Below, one piece after another: positions 51,691 through 57,684 of a DNA stretch of 57,684 bases (position 1 is its first letter; each line of letters begins with the position of its first letter). Below the pieces are notes generated by a model, which saw only the letters and a program-made list of their open reading frames with translations, was not told where the DNA came from and ran no database searches. The stretch covers positions 641,540 to 699,223 of the forward strand of contig CM074823.1 of assembly GCA_037447605.1 (NCBI GenBank), read 5' to 3'. The stretch comes from Zygnema circumcarinatum. Its lineage: Eukaryota; Streptophyta; Zygnematophyceae; Zygnematales; Zygnemataceae. The position numbers and the translations under genes are program-made.

Positions 51691-52209
51691 AGAGAGTGCG
51701 AGAGAGAGAGAGAGAGCGATGGAAAAATAACAGACAGGGAGGAGGGAGGGAAAGAAGGGGTGTCGAAGAAAGAAACATCAACAAAAATCACCTGAACTTA
51801 TCATCTCCCTGCCAACCCTAAAACCATGAGTTACCCTCCATACCCCTACCAGCTCCCTCCAGAACCCTAAAGCCCTGACAGCAACCCTAAACCCTGACCT
51901 GCATTGCTCCGCTACAGCGCGCCAAAATCGCCGCGAGGAGGCCCACCGGGCCGCTCCCCTGCACCACCACGCGGTCCATGAGCCGTACGCCGGAACGGTC
52001 AACGGCATGGAGCGCCGTCGGTAAACTGCGCACAGGGAACCGTTGCAGACTACGGCGAGATCAGGGAGGGAGGGAGGGAGGGAGGGAGGGAGCACATGTG
52101 CTGGAGGAGGGAGTTGAGGAGAGAAGAGAGGAAACAGAGATAGGGGGGAAGGGAGAAGGATGGGGAGGGGAGAAACAAGAAACTAAGGAGGGAATTGGGG
52201 ACATTGGGG

Positions 52210-52305
<96 letters not shown>

Positions 52306-52543
52306 AGAGAGAGAAAGAGTGAGAGAGCGAGAGAGAGAGAGAGAGGCATCATGATGTGACAAGCAGGTTCCTCTAGAAGGAAGTAAAGATAAGAAGTTAG
52401 GTATGGAAGGCATGAAATTTGAGATCTCTACGCACCCGCAGCCGCCTGCCATGAAGACTTTTGGAGGAAGTTTTGCGGGCAGGTGAATATTTTTTGTGTT
52501 TGGGGGCAGGTATATGTGCGTAGACCACCCTCCCAGAAGTTTC
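50574..52543 (-). CDS. Zinc-type (MDR) alcohol dehydrogenase family gene, partial
   Basis: Minus-strand exons: 52543-52436 (WSTHIYLPPNTKNIHLP, FMAGGCG), 52025-51899 (LPTALHAVDRSG, VVVQGSGPVGLLAAILARC with the GxGxxG NAD(P) loop), 51613-51533 (VIVIGAPQHRLEVVNKFG), 51336-51092 (ADVVIEATGVPAAVTEG, GGTYVVVGQYTDNGTVSMNP, KHLTIKGCWGSDF) and possibly 50628-50574 with TAG. From 52436 down the phases join. This covers the end of the GroES-like domain and most of the Rossmann domain of a medium-chain dehydrogenase acting on an alcohol or polyol; the substrate cannot be read. The zinc-binding N-terminal exons were not found upstream to 54.9 kb. The last exon gives only 17 residues (GLCRSVGATAAGPVGKP) instead of the usual C-terminal segment of about 70, so the 3' end is degenerate or mis-modelled. 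It may be a pseudogene. Confidence 0.68.
50660..51075 (-). repeat. Purine tract (plus strand) in the last ADH intron
   Basis: ggggaagggg and gggagg repeats on the plus strand, pyrimidine-rich on the coding strand. Smaller GA tracts lie at 51658-51720 and 52062-52092. Confidence 0.9.
52204..52347 (-). repeat. (GA)n microsatellite in ADH intron
   Basis: About 95 bp of uninterrupted GA plus flanking variants; CT on the coding strand, close upstream of the 52025 acceptor side. Confidence 0.95.
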
Positions 52544-52544
52544 C

Positions 52545-54599
52545 TTATGTTGACCGAACTGGCCGGGCAGGTGATTCCCAAAATTCGCCGGTTTGGGCAC
52601 CTCGTGCTCTGCTTGTCCACCTTTTGAGTGTACACATACAAAGCATTGGAATTTTCCGCTCAATATACTTTCAATTTAACACCTTCAATTCCCAAAAAGA
52701 CATTAAAAACGACATATAACAATCTACCAGAATTAGGCCCCCCCCCCCCCCCAAAAAAAAACCCGACCAAGAGAATGCAACTTTAGAAATAGGAACCCCT
52801 GAAACCCTATGCGCGCTCTGAATAGCGCCATGGCGGTTCTCCAACCCTTGTAAGAGGCGAGGGGGAACAAACAGGCTCTGAGAGGCGGAGCGGACGAGGG
52901 AGGGAGGGAGAAGGGGAGCGGTGGATCCAGAGATCATCCGCTCGGTAGATCAGGCAAAACCCGGAAATCGCGGAGAATCTAACTATATGGACTCGGAGAT
53001 CTGATTGTCTGAGTCGGATCCGTTGAGAGCACGTGGGACGTGACGCCCAATTAGGGATTGCCACGTCGACCAAGATGCACACGTGGCAGCCTGGGCCTTC
53101 CGTTGATCTTGTGGTCGAACAGTAGAACGTGGGCACATGGTTCATGATGTTGTGCATGGATGATGGGTACAACATTTCGGGCCTAAAGAGAGCTTGCATT
53201 CGCTCTTCCTTCAAACAAATCAATCCTTGCAACAAATCAAAAAACAGTCATAGTCACAACAACACAGTAAGAAAAAAGCCAGGCAATTGAGAGAGTTTAA
53301 TGTTAAAAAACAATTTCAAATATTTCCCTATTGGGTATAAGTTAAGGAGCCTAAGGAGAACACCAGAGTCCCCATGTACTGTAAACCCTTCTGCACTTCA
53401 GTCAGCCTCCTGGTGGTGGCTACATGTGCTTCCACTGAGCTCTAGTTTCCGAACAAAAACTGAAGAGCCCAGAAGGGCATGTCACTGGGCCTGTTTGCTC
53501 AGAGTTAGGAGCACCAGGAACTGGCTTTGTCGCATCATCTTGATGGCTTGGGAGGTGGGAGGACCCTCAATTGGACCAGACCCTCAGACCTTGACCAGCG
53601 CCAAACCAAATCCGCGAGCCCGTCGGGCCAATTCCGCGTTGTACGGCAGGCCTTTTCGCCAAAAGTGGACGTTCGACAGGCTCGGTCTCCGAGCCTGTAT
53701 CTCATTTTTGTGACCTTTTTCGAAGTACGGACGGGACAGAGGTTCGGGGGAAGCCGCGGTTTCCGAGCCGAATTCTGCAATCGAAATCAATACCTTTCCG
53801 CCGGAATCGGAATCTTTCAATTCCGCGGGCGATGGTCAAGGTCTGACTCCCCCTATTGAAAACTCCGACGGAAGGGAGCCCTCCGCCAGTATCAGCAGCA
53901 ACTGCATTTGCGGAAAATCAATGCCTTCCCTTCTCGCCTCCATACACGCATCGACAAAATCCTCCATCGCAAGCTGCAGCAAAAAGATATTTCAAACGGC
54001 TCAAGCGAAAAATCAATGGCCATTAAGCCTGCCTTTTGGTCCTCAAAGACCCAACAAGGTCATTGCAGCCCGAGAATAGTTGCGCAGACTTACTGCTGTA
54101 AATGTGACTGCTCCAAGCTATTCGGGTTCCGGGATATGAGGATCTTCTTTGAACTTTGGATCAACATGTCATGATTTTAATGAACGCTTAAGAAGGCATT
54201 TGACCGATGGTTCATTAAGAATTTTTTGCGGCAAAACCTCTGGTTACGGATACGCACTATCTTTGTTCATTCAAAGGCTTTTCTTAATGAGAAGGAGGAG
54301 GCATCACCTCAAATGGCTTTCCCTCGTGCTGATTCGCTGCGCCGACATCCTGACGCCACGCCTTGTCATTTCTGACTCCCCGTGGTACTTCACAACGCAT
54401 ACATCTCCGAAGTCTGCACGGTTGCTTAAGAGCACACCACACCCACACAAACTAAGTACCAAACAATGCTAGTGATTAGCTATCGTACATCAACACCCCA
54501 TGCTGACTTCGTCCATGTTCATTTGATGGCCTCACCATCCTGAGACCAATGCAAATCCCCTTTTCTATTGTTGCACAATGTTGGAAGTCAGTAGTGAAA
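52545..54599. other. No recognisable gene
   Basis: Searched on the minus strand for the missing ADH N-terminal exons without success. Features seen: a C-run next to an A-run (52738-52760), G-box-type cacgtgg cores near 53031 and 53080, and one copy of the dispersed repeat at 54515-54560. Confidence 0.4.
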
Positions 54600-54818
54600 A
54601 GGAAAAAACAAGGGGGTGCGATATCCAAAATAAGGGGGGTGAAATATCCAAAACAGGGGGCGAGATAACCAAATTGGGAGGGCAAAATCTTCAAAAAGGG
54701 GAGTGGGATATCCAAAACAAGGGGGATGAAATATCCAAATCAGGGGGGGGGAGGGGGTAAAAATAGGAGGGCAAGATTTTCAAAAAGGGGGGATGGGATA
54801 TCCAGAATGGGGGGTGCA
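54600..54818 (+). repeat. Degenerate ATATCCAAAAC-AGGGGG repeat
   Basis: About ten imperfect units of roughly 19-22 bp combining gatatccaaaac/ gagataaccaaa with a run of G (aaggggg). Confidence 0.85.
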
Positions 54819-54829
54819 GTATCATTCTC

Positions 54830-55224
54830 CCTAAAGTAAGGATGAAATGTTCTCATTACTTCACACCAAGTGTTGTACATGAAGGCGTGAGCCACAACCG
54901 TAACCATCCAACTCCCGCCCACAACGTCACGTCACGCCCGAGCGAGCGAGCGAGAGAGCCGGCGGGCGGCGGCTGCAGCGCGCCGCGCGGTGGAATGTCG
55001 CGCTACACGACAACATTTTCGGCGGTTCCCGCTCGCTTTTCCGCCGATTTGGCTTCGGTTCGGAGTTCCGAAAAACGCGTTTTGGAGGTTGCGGAAAATT
55101 CTCCGCTCTTTGCGGTTGACCACGCGCGAGCAGCGTCGCAATATCGGAATATATCTGGATATCAAATATCGCGATATTATCTCCAGTAGCGTATCGCAAA
55201 TATGTAACTGTATTCTCGCAACGG
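54830..55224 (+). repeat. SECA2 upstream segment duplicated at 37.6-38.6 kb
   Basis: 54855-54950 matches 37655-37755 and 55135-55224 matches 38520-38614, same orientation. The sequence between differs (the 21-bp minisatellite lies in the other copy). Confidence 0.75.
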
Positions 55225-55254
55225 CTCTCCCGCGCTTTTTCCGCCGCGCCTCGC

Positions 55255-55520
55255 GGACTTGGGATTCAGGGACATTAGGGTTCAGGGAAATTAGGGTTCA
55301 GAGAAATTAGGGTTCAGGGATATTAGGGTTCAGGGCCGGGGTGTAAGGGCCCTTCCCAGCAAGGTTCAGAGCTGCTTCGCAGTCGTAGTCTTAGGGTTGC
55401 AGGCGTCAGGGCTTCGGAGTTACGCAGTTAGGGTTTGTAGGGTTCAGGGTTCAGAGTTCTTCAAATTTAGTCGTTGAAGGGTTTGGAATATTAGGGACTA
55501 GGGTTCAGGGTTTTATTGTT
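55255..55520 (+). repeat. TTAGGGTTCAGGG-type degenerate repeats
   Basis: Imperfect ttagggttcagggaaa units with unique interruptions, upstream of SECA2. A second block (55914-56145) fills the start of SECA2 intron 1. Confidence 0.85.
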
Positions 55521-55530
55521 AAAAACCTCG

Positions 55531-56016
55531 ATGGCGCCCGCTGCCCTTCTCCTATGCTCGACTCCAGCAACCACTCATCTGGCGCCACGTGGCACCCTCC
55601 CCGCATCCGCCGGCGGGCTTCGCGGCCCGACACGTGGCAGCAGCAGGAGGCTTCATTACACGTCCTCTTCCTTCATGGAAGCTTCTACAAGTATTAAAAG
55701 CCTCCCTCTCTCTCCTTCCCCTCGGCCTCTCTCTCTCCCTTCCTCAGGGAGAGGGAGAGGGAGTTGGAGAGGGAGGGGGAGGGGGAGAGGGAGGGATAGG
55801 GAGAGGGGAGAGGGAGAGGGGAGGCTGGCGGCCATGGCGGCTGGGAAAGTGGAGGGAGGAGAGCAGAATAATGGAGCCGCGGCGCCTTTCTCCTTCTTCT
55901 CAAATGTCAAGGTAGGGTTTAGGGTTCAGGGTTTAGGGTTTAGGGTTCAGCGTGTAGGGTGTAGGGTGCAGGGTGTAGGGCTTAGGGTTCAGGGTTCAGG
56001 GTTTAGGGTTTAGGGT

Positions 56017-56048
<32 letters not shown>

Positions 56049-57530
56049 GGTTAAGGGTTTAGGGTTTAGGGTTATGGTTTAGGGTTCAGGGTTTAGGGTT
56101 CAGGGGTTGCGGTTTAAGGTTTAGGGTTTAGGGTTTAAGGGATTCTGGGGTGCTTATCGACAAGGACTAAATACTGATCGTAATTAAACAGTCAATAATC
56201 GATGTTTTGATAACCGAAAATCAACATTTAATAAACGAAAACAATGAATCAATCAGGATCTAATACTTTTAACGCCTCGTTTTGCCTGTGCATTATTATA
56301 TTTCTTTCATTCAAATCTTTATTATGATGAGCTTTGCCCTGCTGGCAACTGGATTCAAAATTTCTTCACAACCCCCCGGCTGCGATCAGTAACCACTAGT
56401 ATTCACCACTTTCCTTGTCCGTCGAACTAGTGGCTAACCATCCATTGGAGAGCAATGGTTGGTCTTCCAATCATTGCATCCAGTTGGCAACCATTGGCAA
56501 TGGCGTGACATGCGTGACGGCTGCATGTGCATGCATGCAGGGCGGCGCGCAGTACGCAAGGCGGCATTGGCGGGCGATGCTCCACGCCAACTTCTGGGTG
56601 CTCAGAGACTTCCAGCGCCTCGCGGCCGACGTGGCGCGCTGGGAGCCGCACATGCAGGCGCTCTCTGACCGGGAGGTAAGCTCCCTCTCTCTCTTTCTCC
56701 CTCTCTCTCTTCCTCTCTCTCCCTCTATACCACTCTCTCTCGCACTCTCTCTTCCTCTATATCTCTCTCTCCCTCTCTCTCGCCCTCTATATACCTCTCT
56801 CTCTCTCTCGCTCCCTCTCTCTCTCCCTCTATCTCTCTCGCTCTCGCTCTCTCTCTCACTCTCTCCCCCCCCTCCCTCTCCCTCTCTCAACTCCCTTTAT
56901 GCACCTCCCCCGGTCAGTTCAATTCCCTTTCCCTCTTTCCCACTGTCACTCAAATCCTCTACGTCTCCTCATATCCCTTCAAAACTAGAAAAGAGAGGTA
57001 GATTTTATTGTAATCTGTCTGTACTAGTCTGATTTTTTACATCAGAGATGGTATTGTTATTGAACACGAGACAGTTCAAGTTTGATTTTAGTAATGTTGA
57101 AGGTAAGTTTGAGCGGCTTGCGAAATTTTCTTTCTCTTTTTTTTTTTTTTTTTGAGTACTCCGTGAATGGACGAAATCATTCTTTGTCATTTTGCAGTTA
57201 CGACGAAAAACAGTCGAGTTTCGGAGAAGGCTTCGAGCTGGCGAAACCTTAGATGACATTCAAGCAGGTCTTTCTCTCCTTCTCTCTCTCCCTCTCTCTC
57301 TCTCTGTTCCTCTCCCTCTCTCCCTGCGCTCTCTCTGCTCTTTCTGTCTCTCTCTCATACTCTTTTTTCTCTCCTTCCTTACGGTATCCAGTCTTGCTCC
57401 ATTTTATATGTTCACCTATCTCTGTATTTATTAAATTTACCTGTTTACTATGTTTCCATGTGCAGAGGCTTTTGCGGTGACTCGAGAAGCAGCGCGGCGG
57501 ACTTTGGGACTGCGACACTTCGATGTGCAG
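55531..57530 (+). CDS. SECA2: Chloroplast SecA2 protein translocase ATPase, 5' exons
   Basis: Exons 55531-55911, 56541-56675, 57198-57267 and 57466-57530; phases join (651 nt) and the gene continues past the right edge. SecA is the ATPase motor of Sec translocation; plant SECA2 works with SCY2 in the plastid inner envelope. Residues 1-127 resemble a transit peptide plus low-complexity Arg/Gly insert ([20 protein letters not shown]). An alternative start in the same frame at 55834 has a better context (gccATGG) but would leave no clear transit peptide. The conserved part is [57 protein letters not shown]. The WVLRDFxRL wording matches SECA2 rather than SECA1, from memory. The Walker A region (KTGEGKT) lies beyond the window. 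Exon 2 has an exact partial copy at 38625-38746. Confidence 0.9.
56146..56540 (+). other. SECA2 intron 1, right part
   Basis: AT-rich to 56400, then a CCAATGG/CCATTGG cluster (56435-56505) and atgcatgcatgcag running directly into the exon 2 acceptor. The same two repeat types occur in HIPL intron 8. Confidence 0.65.
56680..56890 (+). repeat. CT microsatellite in SECA2 intron 2
   Basis: tctctccctctatacctct-type repeats after exon 2; a second CT block lies at 57270-57380 in intron 3. Confidence 0.9.
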
Positions 57531-57549
57531 GTGCTGCTCTGAGCTTGCA

Positions 57550-57684
57550 TGTCAGAGAGAGAGAGAGGGAGGGGGAAAGAGAGAGAGAGAGAGAGGGAGG
57601 GGGAGAGAGAGAGAGAGGGAGGGGGAAAGAGAGAGAGAGAGAGGGAGGAGAGAGAGAGAGGGAGGGGGAAAGAGAGAGAGAGAG
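57550..57684 (+). repeat. GAGAGGGAGGGGGAAA repeats at the window edge
   Basis: Purine tract in SECA2 intron 4, with a unit of about 32-36 bp (agagagagagggagggggaa). Opposite strand bias to introns 2 and 3 of the same gene. Confidence 0.9.

Noticed and set aside
53535-53820. Overlapping open frames on both strands at 53.5-53.9 kb as candidate ADH N-terminal exons
   Set aside because: None contains the GHE or Cys-rich zinc-binding patterns expected for the family, and no splice join to 52543 could be justified.

Overview
The window looks like nuclear DNA from a streptophyte plant, most likely a streptophyte (charophyte-type) green alga or an early land-plant lineage. Three things point there. 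The recognisable genes are plant types: UVR3-type (6-4) photolyase, chloroplast SECA2, HIPL, GDSL esterase and an extracellular LRR protein. Almost every gene is split by GT-AG introns. Degenerate TTTAGGG/CCCTAAA (plant telomere-type) repeats are scattered through introns and intergenic DNA. The genus cannot be fixed from this sequence alone. All gene models below were built by eye from splice sites, reading-phase continuity and remembered family motifs; no alignment was run.

Layout. 33-5134 (+): 3' part of a (6-4) photolyase whose introns are mostly CT-rich microsatellite. 6.8-13.2 kb (+): a decayed HIPL (hedgehog-interacting-protein-like) gene. Its intact partner lies inverted at 31.1-36.4 kb (-), so the middle of the window is framed by a large inverted duplication. 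Between the arms are a 454-bp TRIM retroelement (13594-14047), a broken intronless protein-kinase copy (14330-15477), an F-box gene (17874-21271, +), a 2.8-kb heptamer satellite (21.6-24.4 kb), a GDSL esterase gene (24453-29249, -) that runs into that satellite, and a 429-bp tandem duplication carrying paired G-boxes (29.3-30.2 kb).

The right part holds a relic of HIPL exon 8 (37.79 kb), a duplicated piece of the SECA2 5' region ending at an assembly gap (37.6-38.75 kb), a probably broken small membrane-protein gene (39379-41135, +), a secreted LRR-EGF gene (41622-47161, -), a diverged 5S rRNA-like sequence (48.3 kb, -), a partial zinc-type alcohol dehydrogenase gene (50574-52543, -), and the 5' exons of SECA2 (55531 to the window edge, +).

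The genes do not form a pathway; this is an ordinary mixed eukaryotic neighbourhood. The remarkable aspect is architecture: introns swollen by strand-biased homopyrimidine or homopurine tracts, local duplications at several scales with decayed copies beside intact ones, and an LRR array amplified as exon-plus-intron units of about 195 bp.
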